A stretch of DNA of 64,000 bases from assembly GCA_018524345.1 (NCBI GenBank), contig JADQAZ010000003.1:186001-250000 (forward strand), in the 5' to 3' direction. Shown here piece after piece: positions 53,065-60,130 of the stretch (the stretch's first letter is position 1; the number at the start of each line of letters is the position of its first letter). Origin of the DNA: Harenicola maris (lineage in GTDB: Bacteria; Pseudomonadota; Alphaproteobacteria; Rhodobacterales; Rhodobacteraceae). The position numbers were made by a program, and so were the translations under genes. Below the pieces are notes generated by a model. The model saw only the letters and a list, made by a program, of their open reading frames with translations, was not told the origin of the DNA and ran no database searches.

Positions 53065-54754
53065 TGTGCTTCCGCCCTTTACACTCTACCTGCTGGGCGC
53101 GCTTTTGCTGCCTTTCCTGCCCAAGGGGCATGTGCGCGGGCTTTTGACCATTGTGGTCCCTGTGGTGGGCGCATGGTGGATCTGGAGCGCGCCAGAGGGG
53201 CTTCACGGCCAGATGACATGGATGGGCCTAGAGATGGTCTGGATGCGGGTCGACAAGCTCGCGGTGGTCTTCGGGCTGGTCTTCTCCCTCGCGGCATTCC
53301 TTGCGGCGCTCTATGCGTGGCACCTGCGCGATACGGTGCAGCAGGTGGCGACGCTGCTCTATGCGGGATCGGCCATTGGCGCAGTGTTTGCGGGCGATCT
53401 GGTGACCCTGTTCCTGTTCTGGGAAGGGACGGCGATTGCCTCTGTCTTTCTGATCTGGGCACGGCGCACCGAAGGGGCCTATGCCACGGGGATGCGCTAT
53501 CTGGTGATCCAGATTTCCTCGGGCGTGATCCTTCTGGGCGGGCTTGTCCTGCAGTATCACGACACCGGCTCTATCGCCTTTGAGGCAATGACCCTCGGCA
53601 GCCTTGGCACATGGGCGATCTTCCTGTCCTTCGGGATCAAATGCGCCTTCCCCTTGCTGCATGACTGGCTGCAGGATGCCTATCCGGCGGCGACGGTGAC
53701 GGGCACTGTGGTGCTTTCGGCCTTTACCACCAAGCTTGCGGTCTATGCCCTTGCGCGCGGGTTTCCGGGGACGGAAATCCTGATCTACATCGGCGCGGTG
53801 ATGGCTCTTTTCCCCTTCGTCTATGCCCTGATCGAGAACGACCTGCGGCGCGTTATGGTCTATTCGCTGAACATCCAGCTTGGCTATATGGTGGTGGGCG
53901 TTGGCATCGGGACAGAGCTTGCCCTCAACGGCGCGGCGGCCCACGCCTTTACCGGTATCCTCTATAAGGCGCTGTTGTTCATGGGCCTAGGCGCGGTGCT
54001 GTTCCGCACCGGAACGGCCAAGGCGTCGGAGCTTGGCGGGCTGTATAAAACCATGCCGGTCACCATGGTGCTTTGTGTCATCGGGGCGGCTTCTATCTCT
54101 GCTTTCCCGTTGTTTTCAGGGTTTATTTCCAAATCCCTGATCCTTTCGGCGGCGGCGCATGAACATCACAATATCGTCTGGGCGATGCTTCTGGCGGCCT
54201 CTGCCGGTGCGCTGATCCATACCGGCATCAAGATCCCCTATTTCGCCTTTTTCGGCGCTGACAGCGGCAAGCGCCCGAAAGAGGCCCCGGCGCATATGCT
54301 CTTGGCGATGGGGCTGACGGCGGCGCTGTGTATCGGGCTCGGGGTCTTCCCCTCGGTGCTCTATGACATGCTGCCCTATGAGGTGGATTACGATGTTTAT
54401 ACGACAACCCATGTGATCACCCAGTTGCAGCTTTTGCTCTTCTCGGCGCTTGGGTTTGCCTTGCTGATGAAGGCGGGGATTTTCCCGATGCCGCAACGCT
54501 CTGTAACCCTGTCGAGCGACTGGACCTACCGCAAGGCGGGGCCGGCGGTTGTCTGGTATGTCGGGCTTGCGGTGCGGGCGTCTTGGCGCGGAACCTCCGG
54601 CCTGATCGCAAAGCTCTACGCCGATTTCATCAAGGCCATGCACGCCAGTGCGGGGCCGGATGGGGCGCGGGCGGCGAACTGGCCGACGGGGGCGATGGTG
54701 ATGAATATCGCCATCCTTCTGGGGATCGTTCTGGTCGTGATTTTCGTCAGCTGA
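53057..54754 (+). CDS. MrpD-type proton-pumping subunit, third copy
   Basis: 565 residues, ~15-16 membrane segments. Glu in DLVTLFLFWEGTAIASVFLIWARRTEGAYA and Lys in FGIKCAFPLLHDWLQDAYPAATVTGTVVLSAFTTKLAVYALARG keep the pump pattern; ENDLRRVMVYSLNIQLGYMVVGVG follows. The C-terminus extends past the usual last segment with an extra hydrophobic helix (VMNIAILLGIVLVVIF). The most divergent of the three copies. Last gene of the operon. Confidence 0.9.
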   Translation: MIDVLPPFTLYLLGALLLPFLPKGHVRGLLTIVVPVVGAWWIWSAPEGLHGQMTWMGLEMVWMRVDKLAVVFGLVFSLAAFLAALYAWHLRDTVQQVATLLYAGSAIGAVFAGDLVTLFLFWEGTAIASVFLIWARRTEGAYATGMRYLVIQISSGVILLGGLVLQYHDTGSIAFEAMTLGSLGTWAIFLSFGIKCAFPLLHDWLQDAYPAATVTGTVVLSAFTTKLAVYALARGFPGTEILIYIGAVMALFPFVYALIENDLRRVMVYSLNIQLGYMVVGVGIGTELALNGAAAHAFTGILYKALLFMGLGAVLFRTGTAKASELGGLYKTMPVTMVLCVIGAASISAFPLFSGFISKSLILSAAAHEHHNIVWAMLLAASAGALIHTGIKIPYFAFFGADSGKRPKEAPAHMLLAMGLTAALCIGLGVFPSVLYDMLPYEVDYDVYTTTHVITQLQLLLFSALGFALLMKAGIFPMPQRSVTLSSDWTYRKAGPAVVWYVGLAVRASWRGTSGLIAKLYADFIKAMHASAGPDGARAANWPTGAMVMNIAILLGIVLVVIFVS

Positions 54755-54968
54755 TTCGGGCTTGGCCCGAGGGGGTTAACGGCCCTTTGGGCCAATAAAA
54801 CCTGATGCACAACCGATGCACATCCGATGCACAACCCATATGCATGTTGGTGCAGGCGGGCGGGGTTAACCCAGCGCCCGCCCCGAACACCTTACCAAGA
54901 GATTAAAGCGCCGGGGCGCGCACCGCGCCCCCAGATTTTTCGACGAAAAATCTCTGCCACCCGAGCCG
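54755..54968. repeat. Convergent intergenic element with 11-bp periodic repeats (copy B)
   Basis: Units GATGCACAACC (54804-54814), GATGCACATCC (54815-54825), GATGCACAACC (54826-54836) and a degenerate CATATGCATGT follow at exact 11-bp spacing. GGTTAAC lies on both sides (near 54774 and 54866). A hairpin AGATTTTTC-GAC-GAAAAATCT spans 54933-54953. The layout matches the element near 16.3 kb. It separates the convergent antiporter and ArsP-like genes and probably includes a bidirectional terminator. Confidence 0.65.
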
Positions 54969-56000
54969 CTAGGTGAGAGCGCCCCAGATCACACCGGCCA
55001 TCAGCGCCCCGACAAAGGCAAGGCCGATGTAGGCGGCGAAGACGCGGGGTTTGACCAAGGCCCAGACCGCGATCGCGGCGGGGATGCAAGACACGCCGCC
55101 CGCGACGACAAAGGACATCGCCGCGCCTTGGCTCATCCCCTGATCCAGAAGCCCGCCGATCAGGCCGACAGCGGCGTAGCCGTTGAGGTAGGCGGGCATC
55201 CCGATCAGCGCGGCCAGCAGCACGGTGCCGAAGCCGTCACCGCCAAGGGCACCGGCGATCATATCGGCGGGCACGTAGCGCACCATCAGGGCCTCGAACA
55301 GATAGGCGAGCAGCAGCCATTTGAGCAGGAACAGCCCGTTGGTCAGGAAAGTATCCCAGAAGGTTTTGCGGCGCGGGGCCTCTTGCCAGAATTTCCAGAC
55401 AGGCGCCCCTTGGAACGGTTTGGAGACACCGCAGCAGCCGCCGATCTGCGGCTTTGCCCGCAGGGGATCGGCAAAGACCGGCGAGGCGGAGAAGCGCAGG
55501 GCGACAAAGCCGCCCAGCATGCCGACGCTGACCGCCGCGGCCATTTTGGCCAGAGCGAAGGCGAGGCTGATCTCGCCCCATGTGATCACGAACATCGCGG
55601 GGTCCATCAGCGGCGAGGCGAGCCAGAAGGCCATCACCGCGGCCAGCGGCGCGCCGACGGCCAGAAGTGCGGCGATGAAGGGGATGACTTCGCAGGAACA
55701 AAACGGCGAGAGCCCGCCCAAGAGAGCGGCCATGACGACCATGCGCCTTTGGTCGCCCTCAAAGGCGCGGGCCAGCAGGGTTTCCGCGCCTGCGGCCTTT
55801 ACATAGGCGACAAGGCTGATGGCGAGGAGGATGAAACCGGCGGTGCCGATCAGGGCCTCTCCGGCAAAGAGGACCGTGGGCAGGGCGGCGGGGGGATCGA
55901 GGATCAGCACCGCCAAGGGAATGGCGAGGATGATCAGCCAGACCTTGGGCAGGCGTGACCAGATTGAGGGACCGGCGGGAGTTTGGGTGAGATCAGCCAT
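54969..56000 (-). CDS. DUF318/ArsP-type permease
   Basis: 343 residues, eight to ten membrane segments. The family motif is GLSPFCSCEVIPFIAALLAVGAPLAAVMAFWLASPLMDPAMFVIT; a Cys pair lies in QIGGCCGVSKPF in the cytoplasmic loop, and MPAYLNGYAAVGLIGGLLDQGMSQGAAMSFVVAGG is the second half's motif. ArsP members export trivalent organoarsenicals; others may carry metals. The ATG overlaps the arsR stop by 8 bp, so the two are coupled. With an ArsR that has a C-terminal Cys cluster, an arsenical substrate is plausible. Confidence 0.82.
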   Translation of the reverse strand: MADLTQTPAGPSIWSRLPKVWLIILAIPLAVLILDPPAALPTVLFAGEALIGTAGFILLAISLVAYVKAAGAETLLARAFEGDQRRMVVMAALLGGLSPFCSCEVIPFIAALLAVGAPLAAVMAFWLASPLMDPAMFVITWGEISLAFALAKMAAAVSVGMLGGFVALRFSASPVFADPLRAKPQIGGCCGVSKPFQGAPVWKFWQEAPRRKTFWDTFLTNGLFLLKWLLLAYLFEALMVRYVPADMIAGALGGDGFGTVLLAALIGMPAYLNGYAAVGLIGGLLDQGMSQGAAMSFVVAGGVSCIPAAIAVWALVKPRVFAAYIGLAFVGALMAGVIWGALT

Positions 56001-56328
56001 GGGAATGCTCCGAGCCTGCGCAATCGGCGCAGCACTCTTGTAAGAGGAATTTGGACAGGGCCAGCACATCGTCATAGGCGACGGCGGCGCAAATGATGCT
56101 GCGGCCCTTTTTGCGCTGTTGCACGAGGCCAGCGGCGGAGAGGATTTTCATGTGGTGGGTGAGGGTGGAGCCTGTCACGCCGCTTCTGTGGCCGAGTTCG
56201 CCGATGGAGAGCCCCTCTGGCCCCGCCCGCACGAGGATGCGCAACACGGCGAGCCGTTGTTCGGAGCCAAGGGCGGCAAAGGCGGAGGCGGCGGCCTCCA
56301 GTGGGACGGGACATGGATTCATTTTCAT
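55993..56328 (-). CDS. arsR: ArsR-family repressor with C-terminal Cys cluster
   Basis: 111 residues. Winged helix: GSEQRLAVLRILVRAGPEGLSIGELGHRSGVTGSTLTHHMKILSAAGLVQQRKKGRSI. The alpha-3 CVC site of E. coli ArsR is absent; instead Cys99, Cys100 and Cys103 occur in LLQECCADC, reminiscent of the C-terminal cysteine sites of AfArsR and of methylarsenite-type ArsR. It controls the ArsP-like permease downstream. Start may be either MKMNPC or MNPC, since the first ATG lies inside a 16-bp palindrome. Confidence 0.87.
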   Translation of the reverse strand: MKMNPCPVPLEAAASAFAALGSEQRLAVLRILVRAGPEGLSIGELGHRSGVTGSTLTHHMKILSAAGLVQQRKKGRSIICAAVAYDDVLALSKFLLQECCADCAGSEHSHG

Positions 56329-56342
56329 ATTTCTAGAAATAT
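56327..56342. promoter_or_regulatory. 16-bp palindrome at arsR start, candidate operator
   Basis: ATATTTCTAGAAATAT is a perfect palindrome overlapping the first possible start codon of the ArsR gene. AT-rich dyads at this position are typical ArsR operators, so autorepression is likely. Confidence 0.6.
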
Positions 56343-56360
56343 CAATATTTTTGGGGATGG

Positions 56361-56392
56361 CAAGTTATTTCGAAAACCTTCGAAATAACTTG
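56361..56392. promoter_or_regulatory. 14-bp perfect inverted repeat in arsR/UDG divergent region
   Basis: CAAGTTATTTCGAA and TTCGAAATAACTTG, separated by AACC. No T-tract follows, so it is more likely an operator or cruciform-forming site than a terminator. It lies 19 bp from the ArsR palindrome and ~55 bp before the UDG-family gene. Confidence 0.55.
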
Positions 56393-56446
56393 CGCCCTCG
56401 TATCCTCCGGCGCTCTGGCCTAGGCTGGGCAGAGCGGAGGTGCGTT

Positions 56447-57037
56447 ATGGAAACGGAGCAGCAGGACCTGTCGGGGTTGATCCCGCGTATGCGGGCCTGT
56501 CGCCTTTGTGCGGACCTGCCGCTTGGGCCCAATCCTTTGTTCCAGCTGTCGCCCGGCACCCGGATTTTGATTGCGGGGCAGGCGCCGGGGCGTTTGACCC
56601 ATGCCAAGGGGCGGCCCTTTGATGACCCCTCGGGCGTGCGGCTGCGCGGGTGGCTCGGGCTGAGCGAGGCGGGATTCTATGAGGATCCGCGGGTCGGGAT
56701 TTTTCCAATGGGCCTGTGCTTTCCCGGCTCTGGCACCGGCGGGGACCTGCCGCCGCGCGTGGAATGTGCGCAGGCCTGGCGCGGCCCTGTCATGGGCGCC
56801 TTGGGCGGGCTGGAGCTGAGCCTTGTTTTGGGGAAATACGCGATTGACTGGCATCTGCCGCAGCTCAAGGGGGCCAGTGTCACCGAGGCCGTGCGCCAGA
56901 CGTCGCAGGGGGAGGGCGGGATATTCGTGCTGCCCCATCCCAGCCCGCGCAACAACCGCTGGCTGCGCAACAACCCGTGGTTCGAGGGCGAGGTGCTAGG
57001 GCGTATTCGCGCGGCGGTGGGGCGGGCTTTGACCTAG
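56447..57037 (+). CDS. Uracil-DNA glycosylase-family protein
   Basis: 196 residues. Motif A region ILIAGQAPGRLTHAKGRPFDDPSGVRLRGWLG and C-terminal HPSPRNNRWLRNNPWF correspond to the two catalytic blocks of UDG-like enzymes. Only CRLC near residue 18 is left of a possible iron-sulfur site, and the normal set of four Cys is not visible. This is the small UDG-family group often annotated without proven activity. ATG after GGAGG; an upstream extension of the open frame lies within the divergent gene and was rejected. Confidence 0.85.
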   Translation: METEQQDLSGLIPRMRACRLCADLPLGPNPLFQLSPGTRILIAGQAPGRLTHAKGRPFDDPSGVRLRGWLGLSEAGFYEDPRVGIFPMGLCFPGSGTGGDLPPRVECAQAWRGPVMGALGGLELSLVLGKYAIDWHLPQLKGASVTEAVRQTSQGEGGIFVLPHPSPRNNRWLRNNPWFEGEVLGRIRAAVGRALT

Positions 57038-57113
57038 GATCACTGGCGGCGGCGCGGGAAAACTGGCATGTGGGGCGCAGCGAAAGACATGTGCGAAACA
57101 GGATGAGCGCCAG

Positions 57114-57881
57114 ATGAGCCAAGCGGAAACATCACTCGAGACAGCCCATATGCAGATGGAAGCCGAGGGGAGCGAGGCGGCGCGGCGGGCCTATCTGACC
57201 CGTTTGGCGCAGGCGGAATTGTTCCTTTGGATCACATCCGAGGAGGCGCCGGAGCCGCGGGTGCTGGAGACGGAGGAGGGGCGGCTTGCCCTTGCCTTTG
57301 ACACCGAGGCGCGGCTGGCCTCCCTGTCCGAGGGGGCGCCGGTGCCCTATGCGACACTGTCGGGGCGCGCGGCGGCGCGGATGCTGCGGGGCAGCGGGCT
57401 TGGCCTTGGGGTGAACCTGACCGGCGTTGGCGGGGCCTTTGTGCTGGACGCCGAGGGGGTGGATTGGCTGGCCGTGGCCAGCGATGCGCGGCCCGAGGTG
57501 GAGCAGGGCGCGCTGGGGGCCTTGAGCGCGCCGGAGGAGATCGCGCCGGAGCTTTTGGAGGCGGTGGACCGCGCGCTCTCCTCCTCTGCCGGATGGGCGC
57601 AGACGGCGCATCTGGTGGGGCGGGACGGGGGCGCTTTGCTGCTGGTGGTGGCCGGAGCGGGGCCGGAGGGGGAGGCGGCCCTTGGGGCGGCTCTGGCCGA
57701 GGCCTTGGCGATTGCGGGGCTGGAGGCCGATGGCCTGACGCTGGCCTTTGTGGAGGCGGGGGCGCCTGTCTTGCTGCGGCTGGCCGATATTGCGATTCGC
57801 TTTGATCTGCCTGCGGCGCCGGTGGCGGAAATGCCCGGTGCGCCGGGGCGCGATCCGGCGAAACCGCCGCGGATTACTTAG
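57114..57881 (+). CDS. SseB-domain protein
   Basis: 255 residues, very acidic and alanine/glycine-rich. The first half (YLTRLAQAELFLWITSEEAPEPRVLETEEGRLALAFDTEARLASL... YATLSGRAAARML) fits the SseB N-terminal domain, and the VNLTGVGGAFVLDAEGVDWL block follows. The family's function is unclear. It stands 76 bp downstream of the UDG gene and 121 bp before the MaoC gene on the same strand. Confidence 0.8.
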   Translation: MSQAETSLETAHMQMEAEGSEAARRAYLTRLAQAELFLWITSEEAPEPRVLETEEGRLALAFDTEARLASLSEGAPVPYATLSGRAAARMLRGSGLGLGVNLTGVGGAFVLDAEGVDWLAVASDARPEVEQGALGALSAPEEIAPELLEAVDRALSSSAGWAQTAHLVGRDGGALLLVVAGAGPEGEAALGAALAEALAIAGLEADGLTLAFVEAGAPVLLRLADIAIRFDLPAAPVAEMPGAPGRDPAKPPRIT

Positions 57882-58002
57882 CAGTTGCAGCGTAATTATA
57901 GTTCTCTGGGTGACTATTTGGAGAAATTTTGTTGCCAAGGGGATTGATGCCCGGCGCGCGGGCCTGTATAGCCTGTGCCACTGATCCCCAGTGGAGGCCG
58001 AA

Positions 58003-58446
58003 ATGTTGGACAACATGCCGCGTGGCACGATTTGCATCGAAGATATTGAAATCGGGATGAAAAGATCCCTGACCAAGGTGGTCACCGACCTTGATATCGA
58101 GCTTTTTGCGCAGGTCTCTACCGATCATAACCCTGTGCATCTGGACGATGACTATGCCCGCGACACGATCTTTGAGGGGCGGATCGCCCATGGGATGCTG
58201 ACGGCGGGGTTGATCTCTGCCGTGATCGGGGAGCAATTGCCGGGGCACGGGACGGTCTATCTGGGGCAGAACCTGCGGTTCATGGCCCCTGTGCGGCCCG
58301 GCGATATGGTGGAAGCCGTGGTTGAGGTGCAGTCGATTGATCCGGCCAAGCGGCGGGTGACCATGGCGACCCATTGCTCTGTCGATGGTAAGGTTGTGCT
58401 GAAGGGGGAGGCGACGGTTTTGGCGCCCTCTCGGAAATTCGACTAG
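58003..58446 (+). CDS. MaoC-family (R)-specific enoyl-CoA hydratase
   Basis: 147 residues, single hotdog domain. Hydratase motif: STDHNPVHLDDDYARDTIFEGRIAHGMLTAGLISAVIGEQLPG with catalytic Asp and His. ATG preceded by TGGAGG at five bases; a GTG four codons earlier lies within that ribosome site and was rejected. Members hydrate trans-2-enoyl-CoA to (R)-3-hydroxyacyl-CoA, often for PHA or other acyl-CoA pathways. No polyhydroxyalkanoate genes are adjacent. Confidence 0.9.
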   Translation: MLDNMPRGTICIEDIEIGMKRSLTKVVTDLDIELFAQVSTDHNPVHLDDDYARDTIFEGRIAHGMLTAGLISAVIGEQLPGHGTVYLGQNLRFMAPVRPGDMVEAVVEVQSIDPAKRRVTMATHCSVDGKVVLKGEATVLAPSRKFD

Positions 58447-58463
58447 GCCGGCGGCGGGGCCCC

Positions 58464-58526
58464 AAAAATTTCCAAATTTTTGAACGCGCCCCTTGGGGGG
58501 CGCGCCTAAAAAATTATAATTTTTTA
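58464..58526. terminator. Bidirectional terminator region of A/T- and G/C-arm hairpins
   Basis: AAAAATTT-CC-AAATTTTT (58464-58481), a GC-rich hairpin (GCGCCCCTTGGGGGGCGC), and the palindrome AAAAAATTATAATTTTTT (58508-58525) lie in sequence between convergent genes. T-runs are available in both directions. Confidence 0.65.
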
Positions 58527-58546
58527 TCCCCCGTTGCGCGGGCGGG

Positions 58547-59965
58547 TTACCATGGCATGTCGGAGAGTCTGTGGAAGGCGATGCGCTCGACCTGATAGCA
58601 GGCCTCGGCGAATTCCTCCTCCATCTCGTTGGCGATCCTTGCGTGGAAATTGCGCAGGATGCTTTCCTTGTCATGGTCGCGCACGGCGATGATGAAGGGG
58701 AAGCCGTGTTTGGCCATGTAGCGGGTGTTGAGGTCGGTGAAGGTGCGCCGTTCCTCGTCCGTCAGCATCCCGAGGCCAGCCCCCGCCTGTTCATGGGCGG
58801 AGTGTTCCGTCAGCCGTTCGGCCTGTGCCAGTTTGCCGGCGAGGTCGGGGTGGGCGCGCAGCACGCTGAGCCGTTCGTCCTTGGTGGCGCGGCGGAAGAT
58901 GCGGCACATCAGGTTATGCACCCCTTCGGCCGTGTCATGGGCGGGGCCCATTTCGAGGGCATGGGCGCGTTCGGCGATCCAGCGGGAATGTTCGAAGACC
59001 TCGCCATAGGTCTGGGCGAAGGTGGCGCGGTCCATCCGGCTGGCGCGGATTTTGAGCGATGTCGGCGGGTGAGTTTTTTTCCAGTGGCGGGCAATGTCGA
59101 TGCGGCGGGCGAACCAGACGCCTTCGTGTTTGCGCGCGTGATCGAGGAAGCGTTTGAGCGCCATAAGTCGCCCCGGGCGCCCCGCGAGGCGGCAGTGCAG
59201 CCCGATCGACATCATCTTGGGCGTGCCTGCGGTGCCCTCGGCATAGAGCACATCGAAGGTGTCGCGCAGGTAGCTTTCGAACTGATCGCCGGAGTTGAAC
59301 CCCTGCGGCGTGGCAAAGCGCATGTCGTTGGCGTCCAGCGTATAGGGCACGATCAGTTGGTCGCGCCCGCCGGCCTCTATCCAGTAGGGCAGGTCGTCGG
59401 CGTAGCTGTCGGCGATGTATTCAAAGCCGCCCTCGGCCGCCGCGATTTCCACCGTGTTCTCAGAGCTGCGCCCCGTGTACCAGCCGCGCGGGCGCGAGCC
59501 GGTGATTTCGGTGTGCAGGGCGATGGCCTGATCCATGTGTTCGCGTTCGTCGGCCTCGTAAAAGTCGCGGTATTCGATCCATTTCAGCCCGTGGCTGGCG
59601 ATTTCCCAGCGGGCGTCCAGCATTGCGCGCACCTGTTCTGGCGAGCGGGCGAGGGCGGTGGCGACGCCGTAGACCGTGAGCGGGATTTTCATCGCCGTGA
59701 ACAGCCGGTGCAGACGCCAGAAGCCCGCCCGCGCGCCGTATTCATAGATGCTTTCCATATTGGCGTGGCGCTGGTTCGGCCATGGCTGGGCGCCGACGAT
59801 TTCGGAGAGGAAGGCCTCTGACGCTTCGTCCTCATGCAGGATGCAGTTTTCGCCGCCCTCCTCGTAATTCATCACGATCTGCACGGCGATCCTTGCGCCG
59901 CCGGGCCAGTCCGCCTTTGGGGGGCGTTGGCCGTATCCGCGCATGTCTCTGGGGTAGCGATCCAT
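58547..59965 (-). CDS. puuE-uraD: Bifunctional allantoinase (PuuE)/OHCU decarboxylase (UraD) fusion
   Basis: 472 residues. Residues 1-~300 are a PuuE-type polysaccharide-deacetylase-fold allantoinase (MDRYPRDMRGYGQRPP, VQIVMNYEEGGENCILHEDEASEAFLSE, WEIASHGLKWIEY, RPRGWYTGRSSENTVE, SIGLHCRLAGRPGRL). Residues ~310-472 are the OHCU decarboxylase with catalytic LRAHPDLAGKLAQAERLTEHS. The fusion joins the decarboxylation of OHCU to (S)-allantoin with hydrolysis to allantoate, two successive ureide steps in purine breakdown. Such fusions are known in Rhodobacterales. ATG after an AAAGG ribosome site. Confidence 0.93.
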   Translation of the reverse strand: MDRYPRDMRGYGQRPPKADWPGGARIAVQIVMNYEEGGENCILHEDEASEAFLSEIVGAQPWPNQRHANMESIYEYGARAGFWRLHRLFTAMKIPLTVYGVATALARSPEQVRAMLDARWEIASHGLKWIEYRDFYEADEREHMDQAIALHTEITGSRPRGWYTGRSSENTVEIAAAEGGFEYIADSYADDLPYWIEAGGRDQLIVPYTLDANDMRFATPQGFNSGDQFESYLRDTFDVLYAEGTAGTPKMMSIGLHCRLAGRPGRLMALKRFLDHARKHEGVWFARRIDIARHWKKTHPPTSLKIRASRMDRATFAQTYGEVFEHSRWIAERAHALEMGPAHDTAEGVHNLMCRIFRRATKDERLSVLRAHPDLAGKLAQAERLTEHSAHEQAGAGLGMLTDEERRTFTDLNTRYMAKHGFPFIIAVRDHDKESILRNFHARIANEMEEEFAEACYQVERIAFHRLSDMPW

Positions 59966-60130
59966 TTTGAGGGGCCTTTCGATTTTGCAAATGCCTTGAG
60001 GGTGCAATGTGATTTGCCCCGTTGCGTAGTTTTTCCTCAAGTGACGGATTTAGCAAGGCTTTGCACGGAAAGGCTTGAGATCGTTTGGCAACAGGCTAGG
60101 GTATCTGGAACCGCCTTTGGGAGGGCTTTG

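Noticed and set aside
56093-56446. Upstream extension of the UDG-family open frame
   Set aside because: It is antisense to arsR and crosses both operator dyads; the later ATG has a good ribosome site.
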